Source: an uncultured Lachnospiraceae bacterium (GTDB lineage Bacteria; Bacillota; Clostridia; Lachnospirales; Lachnospiraceae). From it: a stretch of 32,082 nucleotides of DNA. Position 1 is the stretch's first letter. Each line of letters begins with the position of its first letter. The DNA lies in contig CATKXE010000037.1 in the NCBI GenBank assembly GCA_949840465.1, positions 1 to 32,082 of the forward strand. Reading direction: 5' to 3'. Below are positions 9,396 to 16,891 of this stretch, piece after piece. Below the pieces are notes generated by a model. The model worked only from the letters and a program-made list of their open reading frames with translations, had not been told where the DNA came from and made no database searches. Position numbers and translations under genes: made by a program.

Positions 9396-10796
9396 TTACA
9401 CTTCTCTTATAATCTCTCCCACCGTCATATCCGGATTTTCGATTCCCTTAAACAAAATCCTGCACACATAATAATACATCTTCTGCAGGCTTTCATAGTT
9501 GAACACCCCGGTCTGATGCTCAAAGCTGAAATTCAGCCCATTGTCCTGTGCACGGTGCATGACGGTCAGATACAGTGCATGAGCGGCCGCACCGTTACTG
9601 TACCATGCGGATTTATACTGGATATCTCCCAGACGGTCCAGACCCTTATCTTTCGTCGTCAGAGGCTGGTAAGTCAGTCCCAGCGGCTCATAGGTCTGCC
9701 CCGGCGTCAGTTTGTAGTATTTGCTCCGGTACGCGTAGTATGCCGTAGGATCATAGTTCGCGTGGCGGAAAATCTGGTTCTGGCCGTCGCGGATGCTCTT
9801 CAGCCCCTCCAAAAACGTATCCGTCTCCTTCACGATCGTCCGAAACGGGAAACAATGGATCCTTGTACCGCCGCTTTTTTTCTCTGCCAGCGTAGCCCTG
9901 CGCGCCACCGTGGTGGTAATGGAGACGTCGTCATTCCCGTTCTCCTTCTGCAGATACGTCCGAAGCCCCATCATCAACAGGCACACCATGGAAATATGAT
10001 GCTCTTCACAGAATTTCAGCAAACGCTCCGAAGGATCTGCTTCCAGCTCAAATAATGCGATATTCGCTTCCACATTATTGGATGTATTGGTCACGGCTCG
10101 CAATGCAGGGTTCTTCGTCTCAACCCGTTCCGCTTCCAGCTTCATAGGCCCAAACACGCTGTTGAAAATCGGCTCTGATGAGGAGATCAGCTTTTCAAAA
10201 AATTCCGTGTCCTTTTTCTGCGCACTGCTTCCCGCTTCATAGGCCAGATCCTTTTCCAGCTGCCGGATATAAGAAGACATTTCCTTTGGATACTCAATGC
10301 CCTCATATTTCATACTGCAGTAGATCTCAATGATATCCTTTAAGAACAAAATCAGGGACTGCGCATCCATGGTCATATGATCCACCAGCAGGTAAATTCC
10401 CTGAAATCCATCCGGCGTGATGATCATCACAACCCGGTTCAGAGGGGAATCATACCGCGCAAACGGAATCGACGTCCACTCCCGCATCTTCAATTCCGCT
10501 GCCCATCCTTCCCAGCTTGAAAAATCAAAAAACTCAATGTCACGCTCTTCCCGGTCCGCAATATACTGCCATACATTGCCGTCTGCATCCTCCGTAAACC
10601 GAAGCCGCATGGTCTCACAACGCTGATAAGCCTGATAAACAGCGCTTTTCAATGCATTAAAATCCAGACTCTGTTGGATCGTGAGGCTTGTACCGATGTT
10701 CAGGACCTGCTTTTTGGGACAAAATTTCTGATAATAAAAATGCAGTTTCTGTGCGGCAGTTAATGGGTACGCTTGTTTTCCATTTATGGTTTTCAT
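9396..10796 (-). CDS. Free-standing condensation-domain acyltransferase
   Basis: A 466-aa single-domain protein of the chloramphenicol-acetyltransferase-like (NRPS condensation/WS-DGAT/PapA) fold. N-terminal YPLTAAQKLHFYYQKF matches the C1-type opening. The active-site motif HHxxxDG appears as DHMTMDA (139-145): the second, catalytic His140 and the structural Asp144 are kept, the first His is Asp and the Gly is Ala. Later, TRIHCFPFRTIV resembles the C5 NxxPLR-type strand. Such enzymes pass a carrier-bound acyl group to an amine or hydroxyl. The ATG at 10796 follows AAAGGAA; an earlier ATG (10850) overlaps the hydrolase gene. Between hydrolase and carrier-protein genes of the same operon. Acceptor unknown. 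Confidence 0.88.
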   Translation of the reverse strand: MKTINGKQAYPLTAAQKLHFYYQKFCPKKQVLNIGTSLTIQQSLDFNALKSAVYQAYQRCETMRLRFTEDADGNVWQYIADREERDIEFFDFSSWEGWAAELKMREWTSIPFARYDSPLNRVVMIITPDGFQGIYLLVDHMTMDAQSLILFLKDIIEIYCSMKYEGIEYPKEMSSYIRQLEKDLAYEAGSSAQKKDTEFFEKLISSSEPIFNSVFGPMKLEAERVETKNPALRAVTNTSNNVEANIALFELEADPSERLLKFCEEHHISMVCLLMMGLRTYLQKENGNDDVSITTTVARRATLAEKKSGGTRIHCFPFRTIVKETDTFLEGLKSIRDGQNQIFRHANYDPTAYYAYRSKYYKLTPGQTYEPLGLTYQPLTTKDKGLDRLGDIQYKSAWYSNGAAAHALYLTVMHRAQDNGLNFSFEHQTGVFNYESLQKMYYYVCRILFKGIENPDMTVGEIIREV

Positions 10797-10839
10797 TTGG
10801 AAATATTCCTTTCTTTGAATACATGGTTTCAACGGGTTT

Positions 10840-11826
10840 CTACAGCACACTGTCCAGAAATTCTGTCAGTTTATCCTCCACTTCTTCCGTAGCCATATAA
10901 TGTGACTCACAGTGTCCGGCTCCATGGATGATAAGCTTCTCTTTCCGTGACGCACAGTTGTCATAGATTGTTTCACACATCCAGCAGGGCACGAACGTAT
11001 CCGCATCCCCATGGATAAACAGGATCGGAACCCGTGCTTTTTTTACTTCCTCTGCCGCATTGCATTCCCGCAGCCCGTATCCCGCCCGGGCTTTCACAAG
11101 CTGGTCTGCGGCTTCCATGATTGGCCTTGCCGGAAGGTGGTATTCATTTTTCAGCACATGGGTAAATACATCCCATGCCGATGTAAATGCACAGTCTGAT
11201 ATAATTCCTTTCACAGAGGAAGGCAGATTCAGGCCGCTGGCCATCAGCACCGTAGCGCCTCCCATGGAAGTCCCATGAAGCAGGATCCGGCAGTCTTCCC
11301 CCAGCCTTTCCTGAACATACTGAATCCAGCACAGGGCGTCCCTCCGGTCAAGGCAGCCAAAGCCGATATACTTGCCCTCACTGGCTCCATGCGCCCTCTG
11401 ATCTACAAGGAGCATCTCATACCCCCGGGGCAGATAATAATTGGACAGGCCGATAAACCCGCTGACCCCTTCGCTGGTATACCCGTGGAAACAGATCACA
11501 ACCCTTCCGGGAGCCTTTTTCTCTTTCCCGTCCTCTCCTGCCTGATAGCCGCCGTCTGGCTCCCGCCTTGTAAAATAAGTACCATGAAGCTTTAATCCGT
11601 CGTCGGATTGTATGTACACATCCTCACGGGGCTGCTCAACCATCCATTTTTTCCATTTGGCAATTTTCGGCATATACCGTGCCCAGTCGGTCCCGGACAT
11701 CTCCTTGGTCCGCTCCACCTTCGCGTTCTGACGGACCATGGTCCTCTGGAAAAAATACTCTGCAATCCCCAGGTCTGCCGCTGCCAGGACGCCCGCCCCA
11801 AACAGTGCTTTCCATCCTTTATTCAT
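10840..11826 (-). CDS. Membrane-anchored alpha/beta hydrolase
   Basis: A 328-aa serine hydrolase. Residues 5-24 (WKALFGAGVLAAADLGIAEY) are a hydrophobic anchor or signal segment without a lipobox. Then CFHGYTSE (oxyanion loop, H114-G115), the nucleophile elbow HGTSMGG (Ser187), the acid in HGDADTFVP (Asp276) and the base in GAGHCESH (His305) complete a triad. The fold and DQRAHGASEG resemble the BAAT/YqkD-like family of extended serine hydrolases. It lies 11 bp after the SCP2 gene and 43 bp before the condensation gene. It could release or trim the operon's product, or hydrolyse a lipid substrate; both are inference. Confidence 0.92.
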   Translation of the reverse strand: MNKGWKALFGAGVLAAADLGIAEYFFQRTMVRQNAKVERTKEMSGTDWARYMPKIAKWKKWMVEQPREDVYIQSDDGLKLHGTYFTRREPDGGYQAGEDGKEKKAPGRVVICFHGYTSEGVSGFIGLSNYYLPRGYEMLLVDQRAHGASEGKYIGFGCLDRRDALCWIQYVQERLGEDCRILLHGTSMGGATVLMASGLNLPSSVKGIISDCAFTSAWDVFTHVLKNEYHLPARPIMEAADQLVKARAGYGLRECNAAEEVKKARVPILFIHGDADTFVPCWMCETIYDNCASRKEKLIIHGAGHCESHYMATEEVEDKLTEFLDSVL

Positions 11827-11837
11827 TCAAACCACTC

Positions 11838-12161
11838 CTATTTGCCTGCAAACTCCTGAAGTTTCAACGCTTTGTCAAAATCCCCTTCTACCTTTAATTT
11901 TCCGACCGTAAAAGCATGCACTGCATTGAGCTTTCCCTTGACGATCTTCAAAAGAGTATCCGCGGTGGATGTGAACAGCACATCTCTGTCGTAATATTCA
12001 TAAGGCTCAATCCGCAGCTTTCCATCCGAGATCTCAGCGTAAAAAGCGCCTTCCGCCTCCCCCTGGATATTAAACTGATAGGCAATGTGCTCCTGAATGC
12101 CGCTTACGTCTGCCGTGCTGAATATCTCCCTGATTTCCTGCACCAGCTTTTCATATGTCAT
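11838..12161 (-). CDS. SCP2 sterol/lipid-binding domain protein
   Basis: A 107-aa single-domain protein matching the SCP2 (sterol carrier protein 2) fold: an N-terminal helix (MTYEKLVQEIREIFSTADVS), strands around YQFNIQGEAEGAFYAEI and LRIEPYEYYDRDVLFTS, and the typical ending KLNAVHAFTVGKLKVEGDFDKALKLQE. SCP2 proteins hold hydrophobic ligands such as fatty acyl chains or sterols. I prefer the ATG at 12161 because GGAGG is 11 bases upstream; the ATG at 12179 (113 aa) has AGGA almost touching it. First gene of the five-gene operon, downstream of two promoters with TetR-type operators. Probably a lipid chaperone for the pathway. Confidence 0.88.
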   Translation of the reverse strand: MTYEKLVQEIREIFSTADVSGIQEHIAYQFNIQGEAEGAFYAEISDGKLRIEPYEYYDRDVLFTSTADTLLKIVKGKLNAVHAFTVGKLKVEGDFDKALKLQEFAGK

Positions 12162-12259
12162 ATGTTTCTTTTCCTCCATTTCCTGTTTTGGAGTTCCCGC
12201 AAAGTCCTTTGGATCCTGTCCTTCGACCCCCTTTCCGAAAACACTCCTACCCCCGCCGC

Positions 12260-12288
12260 ATTATAGCGGTCCTATTTTCGACCGACGG
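12260..12288 (-). promoter_or_regulatory. Operon promoter P2 (proximal)
   Basis: A perfect TATAAT (12265-12260) stands about 95 bp ahead of the SCP2 start. The -35 position at 17 bp spacing (12288-12283) is poor and lies wholly inside palindrome O1, so the site is probably weak unless activated, and would be blocked by a bound repressor. Confidence 0.45.
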
Positions 12289-12293
12289 TCGAA
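12277..12293. promoter_or_regulatory. Operator O1, perfect 17-bp palindrome
   Basis: TTCGACCGACGGTCGAA is a perfect palindrome about a central base. Its size and its place next to a divergent TetR gene fit a TetR-family operator. A near-copy lies 44 bp away, about four helical turns, on the same face of DNA. Confidence 0.75.
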
Positions 12294-12307
12294 TCAGGGT
12301 TTCTTTT

Positions 12308-12336
12308 AAGATAGCACTTTTTCGACCATCGGTCAA
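12308..12336 (-). promoter_or_regulatory. Operon promoter P1 (distal)
   Basis: TTGACC (12336-12331), 17-bp spacer, TATCTT (12313-12308). The -35 hexamer is part of operator O2, so repressor and RNA polymerase would compete for it. Confidence 0.6.
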
Positions 12337-12337
12337 G
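12321..12337. promoter_or_regulatory. Operator O2, imperfect copy of O1
   Basis: TTCGACCATCGGTCAAG matches O1 at 13 of 17 positions and keeps the GACC-N3-GGTC core. It covers the P1 -35 box. It lies about 48 bp upstream of the TetR -10, so it may affect tetR less than the operon. Confidence 0.7.
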
Positions 12338-12382
12338 TTATTTTATTTTTTTTCGGATTTTTGATGAATTTTCCTAAATATG

Positions 12383-12391
12383 TGTTACAAT
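12383..12391 (+). promoter_or_regulatory. Extended -10 promoter of the TetR gene
   Basis: TGT followed by TACAAT (12386-12391) is an extended -10. TTGATG at 12361 is 19 bp away, too far to be ideal. Predicted leader of about 60 nt with GTGGGG nine bases before the start codon. Confidence 0.5.
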
Positions 12392-12458
12392 ATCGCATAG
12401 AACATGGATAGAAGCACTGTGGGCAGTGACCAAAAAACGAACCGTGGGGTAAAACATT

Positions 12459-13070
12459 ATGCACAATAACAAGAAGACGGAACTTATTTTAGACTCCATG
12501 CAGAAATTAATGCAAAAGAAGGAGGCAAAATCTATCTCTGTCAGCGATATCGCAAAAGAAGCAGGAATTGGGAAAGGAAGTATTTACTACTATTTTAAAT
12601 CCAAAGAACAAATTGTGGATGCAGTGATTGAACGTTCTTATTCCGATGCGATCAAAAAAGCCGAGGAACTGGTGCGAAATCCAGAACTGGATGCACAGAC
12701 GAAAATGGAGATTATCTTTCGGACCTGCCGGGATTCCTCCATAGAACTCTCACGGCAGGAGGCCGGAAGCTATCTGGAGCTGCAGCAGAGCGCCCTGCTC
12801 CATCAGCAGTATATCTATATCATGATCCGCAACCTCCGGCCTATACTGGCCGACATTATCCGGCAGGGGAATCAGGAGGGCACGATCATCTGCAAGTCGC
12901 CGGATGAAGTGGCGGAGATCGTCCTGATCATCCTGACCATAAAATTTGACAGGTATCTGTCCAACTCTGACGCCCGGCAGACCCAAAAGACACTGGATGC
13001 GTTTACCTATATGTTAGAGACAAGCTTCCATATTGAAAAAGGCAGGCTGGATTATATCTGGGCGGAGTAA
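12459..13070 (+). CDS. TetR/AcrR family transcriptional regulator
   Basis: A 203-aa one-component regulator. The N-terminal helix-turn-helix is clear: SISVSDIAKEAGIGKGSIYYYFKSKEQI, key parts VSDIAKEAGIGKGSIYYYF at residues 28-46. The C-terminal ligand-binding part (60-203) is helical and unassigned, with an unusual Gln/Tyr-rich helix (LELQQSALLHQQYIYIM). It is divergent from the five-gene acyl-transfer operon, whose two promoters carry paired palindromes, so it most likely represses that operon and is released by a pathway ligand, perhaps a fatty acid or acyl thioester. The binding assignment is inference from position and symmetry. Confidence 0.95.
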   Translation: MHNNKKTELILDSMQKLMQKKEAKSISVSDIAKEAGIGKGSIYYYFKSKEQIVDAVIERSYSDAIKKAEELVRNPELDAQTKMEIIFRTCRDSSIELSRQEAGSYLELQQSALLHQQYIYIMIRNLRPILADIIRQGNQEGTIICKSPDEVAEIVLIILTIKFDRYLSNSDARQTQKTLDAFTYMLETSFHIEKGRLDYIWAE

Positions 13071-13162
13071 AGAAACCAAATGAAAAATACACAATCCAAA
13101 AAGTATGAAGCAGGATCCTTTGTACTGTTTTCCTTTTTCGATTCTATTTTTTTTACAACGTA

Positions 13163-13205
13163 TACAGGAAATCCGACAGGGAACGGTTCCCGTGATCTTC
13201 CTGTA
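13163..13205. promoter_or_regulatory. Nested palindrome ahead of the 139-aa gene
   Basis: An outer pair TACAGGAA/TTCCTGTA (13163-13170, 13198-13205) encloses a perfect inner palindrome GGGAACGGTTCCC (13179-13191). No T-run follows on either strand, so it is more likely a protein-binding site or RNA structure than a terminator. Confidence 0.4.
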
Positions 13206-13240
13206 GTTCCTGATGCATTGCACAAAGGAGGACAACATCC

Positions 13241-13660
13241 ATGAACAGCAAAAAAAATTCCTATTTCTCCATACTGGATACCGAAAACATGTTTGAAGAT
13301 CCTGAACATCGCAGCCGATTTAAGGAGCTCCTTGACTGCTATGCAGATTTTCCTTTTTTTACAAAGGGGCTCTGCAAATGCATGTACCTTTCCGCCTGGG
13401 ATGAGGAACATTTCTGCATCATGCTGGAAATCCTCACCGATATGAGCCTTGGCAAAGACGCCACGACCCGTGAAATGCGCGTCAAAGGAGAAGCACTCGT
13501 GGAAGAGCATCCAGACGCCGAGTATTATGTGTATCAGCTTTCCAACGCCTTCCTGGACGGCGTCCCTTACAGGCTGCCAAAAGACGCCGAACTTCCGCCG
13601 GATATCATGCATATCATTTCCCGCGGTTTACGGGCCTCAGAACTGATTGACCAGATCTAA
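13241..13660 (+). CDS. Hypothetical protein, 139 aa
   Basis: I do not recognise this protein. It is acidic and apparently soluble, with no signal peptide or membrane segment. It contains a helical cysteine-bearing stretch (LLDCYADFPFFTKGLCKCMYL, key part KGLCKCMYL at about residues 42-50), an AWDEEHFCIMLEIL helix and a C-terminal LPPDIMHIISRGLRASELI. AAAGGAGG lies eleven bases before the ATG, so expression is credible. It follows tetR in the same direction after 170 bp that hold a nested palindrome; it could be cotranscribed with tetR or have its own signals. The longest opposite-strand frame (13052-13612) lacks a start signal. Confidence 0.75.
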   Translation: MNSKKNSYFSILDTENMFEDPEHRSRFKELLDCYADFPFFTKGLCKCMYLSAWDEEHFCIMLEILTDMSLGKDATTREMRVKGEALVEEHPDAEYYVYQLSNAFLDGVPYRLPKDAELPPDIMHIISRGLRASELIDQI

Positions 13661-13716
13661 GCCGCCGCTGACACCCGCCTGCTTTCCCATGGTTCTTTTG
13701 CTCTCAAAATATATGA

Positions 13717-13736
13717 AGGGGCTTTCCAAAGCCCCT
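13717..13736. terminator. Bidirectional terminator between convergent genes
   Basis: AGGGGCTT/AAGCCCCT with loop TCCA. The plus side continues CTTCCCCTTTGATTT, the minus side TCATATATTTT. It separates the 139-aa gene from cdd. Confidence 0.7.
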
Positions 13737-13749
13737 CTTCCCCTTTGAT

Positions 13750-14169
13750 TTAAACCAGATTGTGCGGTCCAAATCCTTTCGGCAGCAGTTCCTTTAATGT
13801 AAATATCTCATACTTCTCTTTGCTGACCGCCAGAATAATCCGGAATGTATCCGGATCACAGAATTCCATCATGACCTGCCTGCATACGCCGCAGGGCGCC
13901 GCATAGTCTGTCAGCACGCCATTTTTCCCTCCCACGATACAGATCGCGCAGAACTTGCGCTCCCCTTCACTGACCGCCTTAAAAAAGGCGGTACGCTCCG
14001 CACAGTTTGTAGGGCTGTAAGCGGCATTTTCGATATTGCACCCTGTATAAAGTTTTCCGCCTTCTGTCAAAAGGGCGGCTCCTACCCGAAAGCCTGAATA
14101 AGGCGCATAGGAATAAGAAAGCTGCCCGATTGCCGCTTCAATCATTTCTTCTGCAAGTTTTTTATCCAT
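13750..14169 (-). CDS. cdd: Cytidine deaminase
   Basis: A 139-aa homotetrameric-type zinc enzyme that hydrolyses cytidine and deoxycytidine to uridine and deoxyuridine plus ammonia. The catalytic motif NCAERTAFF gives zinc ligand C56 and proton-shuttling E58; PCGVCRQ gives C93 and C96. The substrate-binding APYSGFRVGAA and TGCNIENAAY are standard. The start at 14169 follows AGGAGG; an in-frame upstream ATG (14238) adds a tail not seen in the family. The gene follows uridine phosphorylase on the same strand after 94 bp, so the pair makes a cytidine to uracil salvage route. Confidence 0.97.
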   Translation of the reverse strand: MDKKLAEEMIEAAIGQLSYSYAPYSGFRVGAALLTEGGKLYTGCNIENAAYSPTNCAERTAFFKAVSEGERKFCAICIVGGKNGVLTDYAAPCGVCRQVMMEFCDPDTFRIILAVSKEKYEIFTLKELLPKGFGPHNLV

Positions 14170-14263
14170 CTTTTCGTGTACCTCCTGTATAAGCACTCCT
14201 TCCGCCCGGCCTGTATGGCCTCCAGACGCTGTCCCCAAAGAAATGCTTCTGCAAAGATTTGCC

Positions 14264-15052
14264 TCAGCCTTTTCCCTGATCTTCTTTGATCAGGATGCGC
14301 ACGGCTTCCACCGCGGCCTGGACCGCCATATCCGTATCATGTACCACCGGATTCTCCAGCCCCAGCAGTTCCCGCTCCTGATTTGCCACCACAAGAAAGC
14401 AGGAACCTGTCCGCACATGCAGATGGCTTGCTACAACAAACAACGCCGCTGATTCCATCTCCGAGGCAAGGCATCCAAGCCGTTTCCATGCCTCCCACTT
14501 ATTCATCAATTCATAACTCACCGGTTTCGTTTCCGGCTCATGCTGCCCGTAAAAAGCATCCTTGCATTGTACCACGCCTACATGGAAAGGATACCCCTTT
14601 TTCTTCACCGCAGCCACCAGCGCATTGGTTACGGAAAGATCCGCCACCGCCGGAAATTCAATGGGTGCGTATTCTTTACTCGTCCCCTCCATGCGGATTG
14701 CCCCGGTCGCCACCACCACGTCGCCGCTCTTCACCTCTGTCTGCATACCGCCGCAGGTCCCGATCCTGACAAACGTATCCGCTTTACAGCGATACAATTC
14801 TTCCATGGCAATGGATGCGGAAGGCCCTCCGATCCCTGTCGAGGTTACACTCACTTTTACACCGTCCAGAGTACCGGTGTAAGTCACGTATTCCCTGTTG
14901 TCGGCAATCAAAACCGGGTGATCGAAATACTGCGCAATTTTCTTACATCTTTTCGGATCCCCCGGCAGGATGACATAACGGCCTACTTCCCCCTCTGCCA
15001 CCTGGATATGATATTGCCTGCTTGCATCCTCCGAATAATTTTTCAAAGCCAT
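14264..15052 (-). CDS. udp: Uridine phosphorylase
   Basis: A 262-aa nucleoside phosphorylase I family enzyme that converts uridine and phosphate to uracil and ribose-1-phosphate in the cytosol. [12 protein letters not shown] binds phosphate, [16 protein letters not shown] (71-86) is the family signature, RIGTCGGMQ and [10 protein letters not shown] complete the active site. Glu-Met-Glu before the AALF run is typical for nucleoside phosphorylases. GGAGGAATGGCT precedes the ATG. It has its own promoter and heads a unit with cytidine deaminase. A different nucleoside specificity (for example other pyrimidine or purine nucleosides) cannot be wholly excluded. Confidence 0.93.
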   Translation of the reverse strand: MALKNYSEDASRQYHIQVAEGEVGRYVILPGDPKRCKKIAQYFDHPVLIADNREYVTYTGTLDGVKVSVTSTGIGGPSASIAMEELYRCKADTFVRIGTCGGMQTEVKSGDVVVATGAIRMEGTSKEYAPIEFPAVADLSVTNALVAAVKKKGYPFHVGVVQCKDAFYGQHEPETKPVSYELMNKWEAWKRLGCLASEMESAALFVVASHLHVRTGSCFLVVANQERELLGLENPVVHDTDMAVQAAVEAVRILIKEDQGKG

Positions 15053-15091
15053 TCCTCCTTTTTCTATAAAAAAGCATCTTTCTTTTGCCGT

Positions 15092-15120
15092 ATTTTATCA
15101 AATATGCATACCTTATTCAA
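15092..15120 (-). promoter_or_regulatory. Promoter of udp-cdd
   Basis: TTGAAT (15120-15115), 17-bp spacer, TAAAAT (15097-15092), about 40 bp ahead of the udp start. Confidence 0.65.
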
Positions 15121-15148
15121 CAGGTTTTTGTATACTTTTACCAACAAA

Positions 15149-16891
15149 TCACTTTTCAAATAAGATTGCCCCCAATTCTATATCTTTCCATGAAAAATAC
15201 GCTTTTCCATTTTTAACCCCTTCTTCATATGTCACCCGAAAATGGTTCATCATTAATTCCCTGCCATCCTCCAGAGTGATTTTATTATACGATTTTGCGG
15301 CATTGCTCATCTCCTCCTTGTCCGCATCAGGATGTTTGATTTCATAGTCCATACAGCGTTTCGCAAAATTCTGGATATCTACGGTTACCGCCTCTCCTGT
15401 CCCCCGGTCAATGAACCGGAACCTGGAAAAATCGACTTCTGTCCCCTCTCCGCCCATTTCATCATAACGGCTGTCCTGATTCAGCATGGACATTTTCCGG
15501 TAACCGCTAACATCCAGATTCCCGACCAACTGACAGCAGTGGACATAATGGGTATCATAGTTTGTCTGGCCGATTTCATCTCCGTACTGGTTTGCCATCT
15601 CTTCTACCGCCTCAATACCGGAAATATCGCAGGCTGCTGCTATATCCTTCACCGCCTCCTGCCCTGAAAGATATTTCCAGGAACCCGTCAGACGTTCATA
15701 CTCCAGATTGGACAGATTCTGTCCGTCCTTTGCCGCCCGGGAATATTGTCTGAGATAAAAAAGCTGCCACGAATTAGAAAGACTGTACATATTGATTCCC
15801 GGAACATACACCGAAACCACAACGAGCAGGCAGAAAAACAACAGTATTTTTTCACGCTGCCCTTTGAAAAAATGCCATATCAGAAGAGTGCCCATTTCAA
15901 ACACAATCAGCATCATGCCCAGATAACGGTTGGTGGTCATCCCATATTGCCATATCCTTACGCCCATAGAATACACCTGCAGACAAATCAACGGTGCAAA
16001 GAGATACGGCATCGCATGAATCAGGCGTGAATAAACGGTTCCCTCATCGTCATAAGAGGCCATAATCCAGACAGGCATCCCAAGGCAGAACAGCGCCGAC
16101 AGGATGGAAAATATTTCATTGGAAGGAATCTCCCATAAAATCACAATTTTCAAAATATAAAGGTACACAATCACCATCGCACAGATTGTCAGCGCCGTCA
16201 GGACATATTTTACAATCATGCGCGCAAACGGCCCCGGCTCACTTTTCATATCATTCAGCGCCGCAATACCGTTGGGCGCCAGATAAAGCCCTGTTATCAG
16301 AATACTGCCTGCAAGATCCGGATAAAAGCTGCTGTCCTCTAAAAACAGGATGCTGAAAATTCCGATTACAATGGATACGCCTGTAATCAAAATGATATAT
16401 ACGATAAAATTCTGAAACATATTTGAGAAAACTTTCAGCACATATTTTTCAAACCGCAGCCCGCTCTTTTGAAAGCAGCAGTAAACCGCAGCCCCAAGCA
16501 AAAGCAGGATATAGCCGCCCATAAACCTGCCGGCGGCCTGGGACAGCCGCGCGCCTGAAATCTCTGCAATCTGTACGGTTGCATCCAGTTCTGAAAAGAA
16601 CGTAAAACCTCCCGCTGCCAGCGCCGCGCCCACAAAGCCGAAAATTTTCGCCTTTTTGTTTCCTCCAAAGTACGTTTCCACAAATAGAGAAGCAGTACAG
16701 AAAAGAATCAGTACATGATACACTGCAAACTCATCCAGAAAGAAGGATGGTTCATACCCGTAGGGCAGCATGGACGAGACGGCTCCATATACGGTAAGCA
16801 GCACAATTCCTGTAATGGTGATTTTATAATCCGCATAGGACATTTTCAGTTTCCTGATAAATTTCTGTATCTGTTCCTGTATGATTCTCAT
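15149..16891 (-). CDS. DUF4153 family polytopic membrane protein
   Basis: A 580-aa protein. The N-terminal two thirds hold about twelve transmembrane segments; the region VLTALTICAMVIVYLYILKI followed by VILWEIPSN is characteristic of DUF4153. After the last membrane segment (about residue 370) a soluble domain of some 200 residues follows (SNSWQLFYLRQYSRAAKDG to the end), with a lone SWKYLSGQEAVKDIA helix and a C-terminal beta-rich part. Function unknown to me. Its ATG overlaps the TGA of the upstream 4Fe-4S gene by four bases (ATGA, 16888-16891), so the two are translationally coupled. Confidence 0.85.
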   Translation of the reverse strand: MRIIQEQIQKFIRKLKMSYADYKITITGIVLLTVYGAVSSMLPYGYEPSFFLDEFAVYHVLILFCTASLFVETYFGGNKKAKIFGFVGAALAAGGFTFFSELDATVQIAEISGARLSQAAGRFMGGYILLLLGAAVYCCFQKSGLRFEKYVLKVFSNMFQNFIVYIILITGVSIVIGIFSILFLEDSSFYPDLAGSILITGLYLAPNGIAALNDMKSEPGPFARMIVKYVLTALTICAMVIVYLYILKIVILWEIPSNEIFSILSALFCLGMPVWIMASYDDEGTVYSRLIHAMPYLFAPLICLQVYSMGVRIWQYGMTTNRYLGMMLIVFEMGTLLIWHFFKGQREKILLFFCLLVVVSVYVPGINMYSLSNSWQLFYLRQYSRAAKDGQNLSNLEYERLTGSWKYLSGQEAVKDIAAACDISGIEAVEEMANQYGDEIGQTNYDTHYVHCCQLVGNLDVSGYRKMSMLNQDSRYDEMGGEGTEVDFSRFRFIDRGTGEAVTVDIQNFAKRCMDYEIKHPDADKEEMSNAAKSYNKITLEDGRELMMNHFRVTYEEGVKNGKAYFSWKDIELGAILFEK

